Translations under genes and position numbers: made by a program | Shown here: positions 45,559 through 55,725 of the stretch, in pieces | Layout of the letters: every line of letters begins with the position of its first letter | Position numbering within the stretch: position 1 is the stretch's first letter | Source: Guyanagaster necrorhizus | Taxonomy: Eukaryota > Basidiomycota > Agaricomycetes > Agaricales > Physalacriaceae | Direction of reading: 5' to 3' | DNA: 64,000 nt | Assembly (NCBI RefSeq): GCF_019112545.1 | Contig: NW_025064943.1 | Coordinates: forward strand, 1-64,000 | The notes under the pieces: generated by a model | What the model saw: only the letters and a program-made list of their open reading frames with translations | Databases searched by the model: none | What the model was told of the DNA's origin: nothing

Positions 45559-45847
45559 GCTTGTGTTGCTGATTTGCTCCACTAACAGACTTTGCAAGCC
45601 TTGATATATGTGATGATGTCATTGCCTATTTTGGGCCACCAGTACTCCCATAGCACTAGTTTCTTGGTCTTGGTGATGCCAGGGTGGCCAGCAGTTGCAT
45701 GATCATAACAGGTGGTGATGATCTCTCCATGAAGCTCCTGATCTCAGGGAATGTAGATTCATTCATCATAACAGATCAGGCCTCCTTCTTTTGTAATTCT
45801 GTGCTTGTAGTTGAGTGAGGGGGCTATCTGTTGATCCTATTTCCAGT
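45559..45847 (-). pseudogene. Element C integrase, zinc-binding part
   Basis: Minus-strand remnant of the HHCC region: it aligns with G around 62820-63110, including the HDHATAGHPG/WWPK region, between the 3b insert and the next insert. Confidence 0.65.
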
Positions 45848-47266
45848 TGTCACAATGATGTGCTTGGTAATGGCTAAGTGACTAAGAGAGGTGAATGAGG
45901 AATGAACTCTCAAACACCAACACCTAACCACTCAATACACAATCACCAAATACAGTTGAGGTCACTTGTTTCAAGTACAATAGAAGCACTCTTGCAGTCT
46001 TAAGTAAAATCAAAGAAACAGTCAATAAAGACAGTTATTCAACTCTATCTTGCTTTCAAAGATGCAATACTTGTGAGAGTAGTTTATAGCAAAGTTTAAG
46101 TATAATTAGGACTTAGAATCAATGCCAAATTGCCCTCCAAATCAACTTAGAATATTCTAAAACCCAATAAACTCTGAAACCCAAATACTAAGTCTATCAA
46201 GCACTTAGGCTTGACTAGCTGCACTCTTGGCTGGCTAGCAGTCCTCAAAACCGAAGAACTTGTATTCTGATGCTAAAACCCTTATAGTTTGGAACTCAAA
46301 TTAATCCAAAACCCAAAATACAGTTATTATTCCAATCCAATCCTCTCTAAGTGACAAAGCAACTTAAATAAATCACTAAGTTGAAGTGGAACTCGAAATC
46401 CGTTGTCCCAGGGACTAGCAACAGTGGGCTAGAAGGCCTGAATGTGGGGGTGGGTCGCTTGCTTGCTATTTTCCCCCCATTCCCTTCTTTTATACACCAA
46501 CAACAGATACAGAATCTATAAATAAGGCAATTCAAAATAATATTTCTCCTGTTTAAAGCGGAATCACACCATTATTCCGGAATGGCAGCACTCCTGGACT
46601 CCCCTAGGCTTGCCCAGACCCACCTGGCCACCGCACTGCTTTATTTTAAGCCTACAGTGCCTGTGGGTACATAACTCCTTTCTGTCTACTCAAAGTTTTA
46701 ATCCTCTGAGTTATTTTTAGTAGCTTGATCGATCAGGCCCAGTTAGGCTGGGTCGACTGGTCCTATCCACTCTATTCCTCTCAATTCTAAGTCCCTTAGG
46801 TCACCTGATACCTAGAAAATTTGGACTTAGGCATTTGAGTCAAAACTCAGAGTGCTAGCCACAGATCATTGAGTCTCTCTTCTTACTGCTCCTGGATGAT
46901 GCTATCTCTACTCAATACTCCACAACTAGCTATAGTATTATACCCCTAGCAGTCTTAGAATATACTTGTCTTAGTGGCATGTAGAATTGGCCCCATTTGA
47001 GGTACTATTTCTAAGTCCAACTTGGACTTAGTACTTTCCAAGATGTGGTGCCAAACTTTTCTAAGTTCAAACCTGACTTAGGATTTTTATCCTTAGGCCA
47101 TGTTATTTTTACAAAGTCCAATTTGGACTTAGTATTGGTGACTAGCATGACTATCAGCTCAGAGCCTCAGCCATAGTCCTCTACTGGCTAATGATCCTCA
47201 GTTATTAGTATATTCTAGTGTGTTATGCAGAATTTGCAAATTATAGGGCTGGACATGTAGCCTGCA
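45848..47266. mobile_element. Unclassified 1.4-kb insert in element C
   Basis: Breaks the integrase/RNase H spacer of C between 'ttccag' and 'atctatgagtggc'. It retains some CpG (near 46395, 46460 and 46735), so it is younger than C. It starts TGTCACAATG. A minus-strand TATAAAAG near 46490 and the absence of a long ORF suit an LTR or non-autonomous element. Two near-palindromes TAAGTCCAACTTGGACTTA (47012-47030) and AAAGTCCAATTTGGACTTA (near 47113-47131) occur near its right end. No clean target duplication was found, and the ends are approximate by about 10 bp. Confidence 0.5.
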
Positions 47267-48780
47267 TATCTATGAGTGGCACTTTTAATGTGCTCATGAA
47301 TCTCTTCTTCTGTTGGCATTATCATGGCCTAAAAGTGTTCAGGTTTTAATAATGTGATTCCTTCATTGTTGCTTCCTCTCTGATCATAATCAGCCCATTG
47401 TGAGAGCAGATCAGCCTTTTTGTTTGCAGTAGCTGCTTTGTGATGTAGTGTGTATTGGTACTGGCTGAGTTCCATTACCCATCAGGCTTGTCTTCGATTC
47501 AGCTTCTGCAGTTGCTGGAAGTATCATAAGTTTTGATGATCCATCCAGATCTCAAAAACTTCCACTGCTCTGATCAGATAGTGTTGCCACTCCTCCAGGA
47601 TGAGCATGATGGCCAACAGTTCCTTGTTGTAGATTTTGTAGTTTCATTTGATGACCATGAGTGCCTTGGATAGGAATGCAATGGGGTGCAATTTTCCATC
47701 TTGTTCTTGAGATAAGACAGTGCTGATGGCCCCCTCACTTGAGTCAGCTTTGACTTGGAACTTCTCTTTCTGGGTCAGGATGGGAAAGACTATATCTTCA
47801 GTGAATTGTTGCTTCAGGTCATTGAATCCAGCTTGCTGAGAGGGACCCCAAGTCCAGGGGGCATTACTGGTCAACTGGGTCATTGGTCATATGATCTTGC
47901 TATAATCCTGGATGAATCATTGATAGAAATTCATGAAGCCAAGGAAGGATTGCAATTCCTTCTTCTTGGCTGGCTCCAGCCACTCTGTGACCTCTGCCAC
48001 TTTGACAGAGTCCATTCTTATGCTTCCTTCACTAATGATGACTCTGAGGTACTCCATTTCAAGCACCTCAAACTCACATTTCTCCACCTTGAGGAATAAT
48101 TTGTGTTTCCTCATAAGGGCTAGTACTTGTCATACCAACCACTAATGCTCTTCTGTGGTTTTAGACATGATGAGGATGTCATTCAAGTAAATGGTTATCT
48201 TTCCAGTGGTGATGAGGTCTTTGAATATGTCATTTATCATCCACTGGAAGGTGGTGGGTGAGTTTTTCAGGCCAAAGAACATCACTGTTTATTCAAACAA
48301 TCCTTGATATGTGTGAAATGCAGCCTTCCACTCATCTCCCTCTTTGATCTGCATGTTATTGTAGCCTCACCGGACATTGAGCTTCATGTAGTACTGTGCC
48401 CCACAGAGTTTGTCCATTAATTCAGAGATTAATGGAAGTGGATAACAATTTTTGATCATCATTTTGTTGAGCTTCTAGTAATCTTATACTGGTTGGAGCT
48501 TCCCATCTTTCTTTTTAACAAAGAAAAAGGGGGATGCCATTGGGGATTTGGATGGCCATATTTGTCCACTTGATAGATTCTCATCCAGGAATTTATCAAG
48601 TTCCTGTTGTTTGTGAGTGCCAAGTGGATAAGTCTTGCAATCCAAGTTGGCACTTGTATTTGGGATTAATTCAATCACATGATTCCATGGTTTTGGGGTG
48701 GGTAACTCATCAAAACTCTCCTTTTTGAAGAGGTCACAATAGTCTCTTGCTCAGTCCAGTACCATTTTCTTGAACATTTT
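47267..48780 (-). pseudogene. Element C RT and RNase H
   Basis: Minus strand: RT with [19 protein letters not shown] (near 48520), [19 protein letters not shown] (near 48400), IYLNDILIMSK (near 48180; one catalytic Asp of YLDD replaced by Asn through CG to CA) and HKLFLKVEKCEFEVLEMEYL (near 48080). RNase H reads VKADSSEGAISTVLSQ (near 47750), YNKELLAIMLILEEWQHYL (near 47630) and WMDHQNL (near 47550). TGA, TAG and TAA stops are present. Confidence 0.83.
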
Positions 48781-49856
48781 CTCCTCCTTTCTTTCATTGG
48801 CTTTTGCCACTAGGTCATTAGCATGATGAATGGCCTATATATGAATTGCCTTTTGCAGGTCAACAGTGAGGATGGTCTCACCATCCTCCATCTTCTCATC
48901 CCACTGATCATCTGGGGCTTCATCAGGTAATTCAAACAGAATTTTCCAACAATGGCACTTTGTGAATGTAATCCTCTCAGTCTTCCAGTTAATCAATGGA
49001 TTGTGATGTATTAACCAGTCATGACCAAGGAAGATTTCCTTGGTTCCAAGGTCGATGATGGCTAGGTCAATTTGTTCAGAATGATTGCTGATAGTGAGCC
49101 TAAGCTTGACAAACTCAGTAATTGAGCTGGCCTGATTCTTTGTACCATCCACATTATAGACCAGGATTGGGGCTGTGGTGCCCTGAGTTGGAAGGTGGTG
49201 CTTGTCAATGAAAGCACAATTAATTAAGCTTCTCATGCAGCTGCTATCAATCAGAGTGGTTACAGCATGGGTTGATCAAGATGTGAGGGTCTCAATCTGA
49301 GCTTTGGTGAGCAAATCTCATCCTGGTGTCTTGGATGGGCAAATGAACTTCCATGGTCCTCAAAGTTTGTCAAGCCACTCCAAGACTCAACATTGCTTGG
49401 CCCTTCTCATTCCTTCTACCATTTTGTCAATCACTTCTTCAGTTCAGGTCTTATGGACCCAGTTCTTGAGCACAGCTTTTGCTGTGGCCTTGTTTCTAGC
49501 ATCTTTGATGGCCCTCCAGGTCCATTCAGTGTTGAATGGCTTGAGCCAAGTGGTGGGGCCCTCTGCCTCTGTTTAGCCCTGAGGCATTTGAGTTTTTTCT
49601 TTAGATGATTCTTCAGGGTGAGCAGATAACTGTGGTATATTCAAATGCATGGAGAAAGTATGCACAGGGGTAACTACAGAAATATTTTTAGTCTGACTAG
49701 TGGCTATAGATTGCACACTGTGAAGTCCTTGGGCTGGTTCAGTGGAATTGCTCATTGACTGGCCTCCTCTTTTATCTCCTCCACCTTCATTTCCTTGCTG
49801 AGCTCCTCTTCTTCCTTCTATAAGTCAGCAATTTGAGCATGGATATCTTCTCTTGT
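48781..49856 (-). pseudogene. Element C protease and gag-pol linker
   Basis: The protease motif TTLIDSSCMRSLIN (near 49255) has DSS in place of DSG, one CG to CA step from GGC. LAIIDLGTKEIFLGHDWLIHHNPLINW (near 49040) completes the domain. The stretch 49300-49856 carries a Lys/Glu-rich linker after the zinc knuckle in several frames. Confidence 0.75.
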
Positions 49857-52800
49857 TCATTTCTTCTTTGGGCAGTCTTTGGCCATGTGGTCTTTCTGCC
49901 CACAGTTGAAGCATTTACATTCTTTCTTCATGCAGTCTATGTCCATGGGCTTCCCTGCCACTGTATACATTGTTCCTGTTCTAGTCTTCTGTGCACTGTA
50001 AACTGAGGCCATTGAGGATCTCAATGATTTCCTGGCAGTTTGCTCTGATGTCTTGTTTGGGGTTGGCAAAGTCGATCTCTTGGCATAATCCTGTAATGTC
50101 AATGATTCTGCTTTCTGCCTTTGTCACTCCTTATACAGCTTGATGATTCTTTTCTTCCATTCACCATATCCTACTAGCATCAAAGCTTTGATACTGATAG
50201 CTGAGATCATCATGATGTATGAGGAGGAGACTCCTCTCTTCAGGGCCTTGACCATTCTCTCATCATTTGCCATATCATCCTGAATTCCTGTGAGCTTTGT
50301 GAGCCATTCCAGCTCATCAAAGTAGTCAGTCACTGCTCTATCTCCCATCTTGTAGTCCTTGATCTTTTGTTTATGAATCTCCTGTACTGCTGGATCAATG
50401 AATTTATCATGGAGCATTTGTTTAAATACCAGCCATAAGAGATACTAGTAGTGCTCCAGAGTTGTCGATTGGAAGTTTGGAGAAATGAGAATCCACCAGG
50501 TTTTAGCTTTTTCCTTGAGATAGGAGGCAGCAAATATGACTTTGTTCATATCGGTTTCAAGAAACCCAATGTAAACCTTGAAGTATTGTTCACAGTCAAT
50601 CAGAAATCTGTCGATGTCATTGGATGCCCTTTTGAAGGGGCAAGGTTTTCAAAGTAGATCAGATCAGCATTGTAGCACTGCTGCATCAGTTAGTAATGCA
50701 CCTATTGGATTGGGCCAGTCAGAGAAGGGAGGGCATCACCACTCGATTAGTGGCCTAGAGAATGAGTGGAGGGAATTATCATCTGCTACAGGGCTTCTCT
50801 GTGGCACTGCTTCTTTTCAGACTATTATTCTATCTCATACAGTGAAGCCCAACTAGATTGCCTCAGGATTGTCCCAGATCAGTTCCTTTCCACTTCTGGT
50901 GGCTTCATCAGGTGGAGACTATGCCCCTAGGATTCTACTTTCTTTACTGGTCCAGAAATTTCAGTATGAACTCAGCAGATTGTTTGGTAGTGGTTGGGTT
51001 CTTGTTAGCCAAGTTGCTATAGAGTGGGATAAGAGAGCAGAATATGAAGAAGTGCTTTGGATTAAGAGAACCATGTATGCCACCCATCTCAGAGTGATGG
51101 GAGGCAACCATGGCATTGGTCATATGGGCTCTGGCACTTGATATGCCAGTGGCCTGCTGACTTGGTCTTTCAGGTGGTGCTTGTTATATTGTTGGATGGT
51201 GTAGTCTGTTGCTGCATGTCTGAGAATCTCTACTTGTTTGTTAGGTTCAGAATGAATATATAATTGTCCCATCTGTGTGGCCAACCAGTTGGCATCACTC
51301 CACAGAAATCTTACCTCCCTGGTATACAGCTTCTGATATTCTTGCACCCTTGTCTTCTGTATTTCTTTTTTGAGTACTTCTTTGTCTGTGTCTTCTGTTA
51401 GCCTATAGGCAAGTTCTCCTTCTGCACAAGGTGGACCACTGCTCTCAGTTCCCTCATCTCCCTTGAGCTTGTCATCCTCCCCTTCCTCAAGGAGGGAAGT
51501 AGAGGGTGGGTCATAGAAACTCTCCTCTTCCCCTTGTGGTCATACCATCTTCATTGATCTGCTGCTCTGACTGGGTACTTGGCCCAGCAGTGGGGCTTGA
51601 GAAATTTGAGGCATTGAGGTAGGTAGAAGTGGGCTGACTTTCAATATTGGAGTCATACTGATTTCCTCCTATTGCTCTCACCATCTCCATTTGCTCATGA
51701 TAAAGCTGGATGTTTCTTCAGTACCCATTGTTGAGGAGCTGTTCAACCACTCAACTCCTGAGAAACCCTCAAAGGGCATGAGTGGGGATATGGGCAGTGC
51801 CAGGGACTCATAGTCTGTAGTGCCCAAGGATGGACTTGTCATCCTCAAATGTGGTGTCTGCACTGGGAGTTTGTTGGAGAGGAGGATATTGGGGGATTGG
51901 AGGGTGTGAGAGGGATCTCAGAGCATCATCCCTAACTGGAGAGAGAATTCTGTTGCTCCTTCTTCCTGCCTCACTGGCAGTGAGGACTTCCACATGAGCC
52001 TACTGCTCTGGAGTCCAGGGGTCAGAGTTGATGCTGCTAGGTTCTCTGAATACTGAGGTTGAGAGGGACTGGTCCACTTGTACCAGGGTGAGGACTGAGG
52101 TGATCTTGGGGTGGAGTCTGTATCAGTTTGAGATGTCAGCCCTCACCAGTCAGGCCCTCTCAACCTCTTGCTGCTGCTCTCAATGCTGCTGATCATATTT
52201 GGCAACCTCTTGGGCCTGCCTCCCTCTTTCAATGATGTGCTCTTCCAACTTGCTCCAGACTGGCTGCAGAGTGTTTTGCTGTCTTTGTTCTTCCTGTCAG
52301 AGCACTGCATTATAATTGAATGAAACATTGAGGTCCCATGTGGAGAATAGCTGGTGGATGATTTTGTTCCAGTTCTCTCAGGCCTGTTGCTCATCATTGA
52401 GCCTGTCTGAGGGGTTCCTCAGCCTGCTGCTGGTTCCAATGGAATGTTGGGTGGGGGAGCTTGGAGGCTGGCTTCCAGATGATGAACAGCAGGATCTCAG
52501 AGCCAACCAAGCAGCATTGAAGGAATCTCAGGCATGGTTAGCAATCCTGCCAGTTCAAGAGGTGCTAGAAGGGCTGCAGGAGCTTGGCTGAGGGAGCTTC
52601 TCTAGGAGGTTCCTGTCCTGAGGCAGAATCCAGGGATTTCAGAATCCTGTGACCCAATGCTGGCTTGATCCAGGTCAAGGGGGGTATTTGTGTCTTTCTT
52701 CTTCTTGATAGCTCTCGATGCAGGCTGCTAGACCCAGCTTCTGGTAGGAGACTGCTCAGAGGCTGGTGGGATGTTCTTTGGGAGTCAGGGATGTTATGTA

Positions 52801-53005
52801 GGGGAAGATCAGAGGTTATATTTCATAGGATGTGTCTGATATGCTGAAATTCTTGATAATGTCAAATGGCCCAAGTGGTAATTGAGTGACATCCCTGGCA
52901 CAGCTGGATAATCACAAGTAGTCCTAGAAGGGTTCCAACAATAGAGAATAGGAGTTCAAAGAACTCTTGATCAAAGTTTGAGTTGGTTGAATTAAGGGTA
53001 GACAT
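49857..53005 (-). pseudogene. Element C gag, extended type with zinc knuckle
   Basis: The start ATG at 53005 begins MSTLNSTNSN, with a hydrophobic helix FFELLFSIVGTLLGLLVII near residues 15-33. A long divergent region (about 52,850-50,600) has Gln- and Glu-rich parts. The capsid domain (near 50120-50560) has KDYKMGDRAVTDYFDELEWLTKLTGIQ. The knuckle CFNCGQKDHMAKDC (near 49900) has canonical CCHC spacing and is followed by KKK and a TGA. About 1000 codons in all, in several frames, with many stops. Confidence 0.78.
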
Positions 53006-53047
53006 TCAGTTTCTCAGCACAATTAGGCTTGAGAAAGGGAAGCTAGA

Positions 53048-53229
53048 AGCTTCAAGCTAATTGTTAGACCTAAGCTGCACATGACTACAAACACATGATA
53101 AACTGATGTCACTTCGCACTTCAAGTGGAATATCAGAGTTCACTGATTGTGAATAGTAGTCTTGATGTGTCAAGGCCTTAAGACTGGCTCAAGATAGGAT
53201 GATGTGAAAGTAAACTTTAGCTTGAAGCT
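53048..53229 (-). other. Element C primer-binding site and matching mRNA-start block
   Basis: On the plus strand, AGCTTCAAGCTAA (53048-53060, one base inside the LTR) is an exact inverted copy of TTAGCTTGAAGCT (53217-53229, in the LTR). On the element's own strand the second is the predicted mRNA 5' end and the first the primer-binding site: 13 complementary bases. Confidence 0.65.
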
Positions 53230-53522
53230 GAAGATTTCTCAGCAAAAGTGAGCAGTCTTAAATACTGTACAAGGTCTGCTAATAATATTACTGCCTTATT
53301 GTATGTTTCTGAGTCCATTGTGCCTATTGTCCTAGGGCATTGCTACTGCATATAAAAGGATGATTGTGCATCATCAGGCAATGCTGTTGCATCGAAAGAC
53401 AATGACAGACTTGGCTAGTTGTGATGACTAAGCCTTGTCTCACAGTCTTAAGCACTTGTTCTAGTGCTCTGACTAAGTATAAATAGGGGTGAAGTTGAAG
53501 AAAAGATAGAAAAATCATAACA
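53062..53522 (-). repeat. 5' LTR of element C
   Basis: 461 bp, TGTTAGACC to ATAACA, followed by the target duplication GTCAG at 53523-53527. It keeps two CpGs lost in the 3' LTR (near 53114 and 53393). Confidence 0.92.
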
Positions 53523-53527
53523 GTCAG

Positions 53528-54150
53528 CAGAACCTGTCACATCTCTCTCTTTATCTTTAAATCAAACATCTTCATCCACTCTGTAAATATTTTGCTCATT
53601 ATCCAGGCCTTCTTGTTATTCTGATAATAGAATCCCATTGCCATTAGACTCTTTTTTTTAAAACACTGTGGTTGCTTTGATTTTCCAATAAAAACAACAA
53701 CTGGCATTTGCTCACTCCCATCTGCATTCACAGCAAAACACATACTGATGCAGAACTTGTCCTGTTTCCATCCACTCATAGGACCAGATGCTAAGGTATA
53801 ATCTGGAATGGCAAAGATGACAAGACTGGATTCATCAATATTCCATCTGTCCCACATTGCATATTTCACCATAATACTGTGAAGGTGCACATGTTCTTTT
53901 TCCACTGCCATCATATCCACTGAGCCTGCTTCTCCATGTCACCAAACCTCCTGAATCTTCCATGCCTTGCAGAATGACCTCAACCATTCCTCTCCTTTCA
54001 AACACTGATTCTCTGGAATATTCATCAGATTTTCAATCTGATTTCACTTCTCTATCAGCATTGCACCAGTCACAGTCTCACCTTGGAGCTGCATATTCTG
54101 ATACTAGGATGCAACAGCATGCTCCACATCAGGTCAGATGACAATGCAAG
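53528..54150 (-). pseudogene. Pogo transposase, N-terminal and first DDE part
   Basis: The minus-strand frame has GETVTGAMLIEK...GEEWLRSFCKAWKI (near 53950-54080), which fits the Tc5/CENP-B-type helix-turn-helix of pogo transposases. GEAGSVDMMAVEKE follows, then the DDE_1 domain: RWNIDESSLVIF (first catalytic Asp, near 53840), MSGWKQDKFCISMCFAVNADGSEQMPVVVFIGKSK, and NNKKAWIMSKIFTEWMKMFDLKIKRE up to the C insertion. TGA stops occur near 54035 and 53940. A second, more N-terminal piece is not clearly readable above 54150. Confidence 0.83.
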
Positions 54151-54767
54151 ACTTTTTGCATGATAGTGCATTAGGGTTCTCATTTGCATGCTGTTCAATT
54201 TTTGTATGAGATGCCAGTTTCTGTGAAAGAGTTGATTGGGTAAAGAGCAGTGCATCTTCCTTTCAGTTTGTGAAATGTGCCACAATGTCAGCATGTCAAT
54301 GGAAAGAATGGTTATCAACATGTGTGAATACTATGAACCAGTCTCCTGTTGTGAGATGTGGGTGGGAGATCTGCTTTGGAGGCTGGGCTGATGATGTGTA
54401 TATTGAGACTTTCTCCTTCTGTTTTGTATGCTTATATGGATTTCCAGATTTAGCACATGGTTTTCATGTTGGTTTAGGAGGCATGTTTATAGAGATATAG
54501 GCTGCACTGCTTTACAATAATTTTGTTTGTATTTGTTATAGTCTATACAAACAAATTATGTTCTTTATTGTTCTAATATATGCATAATGTCATATCAGCT
54601 TACTACAATTTTGGATCTGACAATGTATATTCCTAACTAAAACTATATGCATTATGCAATATGCATTTCTAGCCTATTTCCCTGCTCTCCAACTGGGTTC
54701 CATCCCAATCTGTATGCAAAGTCAGAATTATGCATTTTGACATCATGCATTGTGAGATAGTCAACTG
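53528..54767 (-). mobile_element. Pogo-type DNA transposon, right part
   Basis: Continues the transposon interrupted at 42147 and ends with ATTGTGAGATAGTCAACTG (54767), the inverted repeat of the left end, before TA (54768-54769). The stretch 54330-54760 outside the gene is AT-rich and non-coding. Confidence 0.85.
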
Positions 54768-55721
54768 TAGTAGACTATTTAAGTACTACATTGTAAGAGT
54801 AGTAGACAAGTTTCTGACCTCCCACAGTTGTAGTGTATTGGACACAGAAAGCCTTGCACTATAGCTCTGGGTTTGTGTTTGATACTTTGGGCAAGAGAAT
54901 AGATCCATTATTGATATCATAGAGAGAGATTTGAGAACTGTGCAAGGCACAGAAGCTTTTGAGAGACTTGAATTTAAATTGATAAAAGATTTTGAATTGT
55001 GCTCTAGCCTGAGAATAAGAGAGCAGTGTCTGAAAGAGCACTATCTTGAGTTTTTGAGGTACTTGTGATGCATGGCACTATAGGTGGAAGAGGTTAGAAC
55101 CCTTTGGCTTAATTAGTGTGCGCTTTTTGGTTATTTCTGCAGGTTAGCAGAGGTTCAAACCCTTTGGGTCTGTCAGATGGTGTTTTATTGTGTTTTGTGT
55201 CTCTGGATCATATAGGGTTGAATCCTGTGGATCTACAATCAGTTTGGAAACTTGTGTGCAGAGGTTTGAACCCTTTGGCACTTGTGAACATGTTTGTGGT
55301 TGGTTTCTGCTTAGAGCACAAAGCTTTGAGTTGTGTAGTGTGTGTTTAGAGATTAGAGATTTGGGATTGATCTGAGATGTACTTGGAACTATTTTGAGAG
55401 TTTGGTGGGAGTGTTTCAATGTATTGTATTGAGCTAAAGTACCTTTTGCCTTGAGGCCCAGCAACATCTCTTGCCACCTCTTGTTCTGATAAAATGAAAA
55501 GCTTTGAGACTTAGAGAGACAAGAGACAGTTGTATATATGCTATTACTATTCATGCATAGTGGAATCCTTTGAGAAGATGATTGTACTTGCTATGGCTAC
55601 TTTATCACATTATAATCCCCTCACAAACTAAGAGTATTGTGTGTGTGTTAGTGTGAGTGTGATCAGTGGATAGCCCTCTGCTGTGACCATTTTCACCTTG
55701 TGCCCATGCAAAACCACTTCA
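54768..55721 (+). repeat. Family 3 copy 3c, last segment
   Basis: Resumes family 3 as TAGTAGACTATTTAAG and ends CCACTTCA at 55721, followed by ACAC (55722-55725), the second copy of the duplicated target. It contains the GGTTTGAACC-like motifs near 55090, 55151 and 55262. Confidence 0.82.
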
Positions 55722-55725
55722 ACAC

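Larger units (their letters stand above)
42148..53522 (-). mobile_element. Element C: complete family 2 retrotransposon, with inserts
   Basis: Minus strand, with 461-bp LTRs at both ends and a perfect 5-bp target duplication GTCAG (42143-42147 and 53523-53527) inside the pogo transposase. Without inserts (43760-45554 and about 45848-47266) it is roughly 8.2 kb. Order on the minus strand: 5' LTR, gag, protease, RT, RNase H, integrase, chromodomain, 3' LTR. Confidence 0.92.

Noticed and set aside
51120..52600. Separate host genes between the capsid domain and the 5' LTR of C
   Set aside because: The same region occurs at the same place in F2a and D, so it is the long N-terminal part of the family 2 gag.
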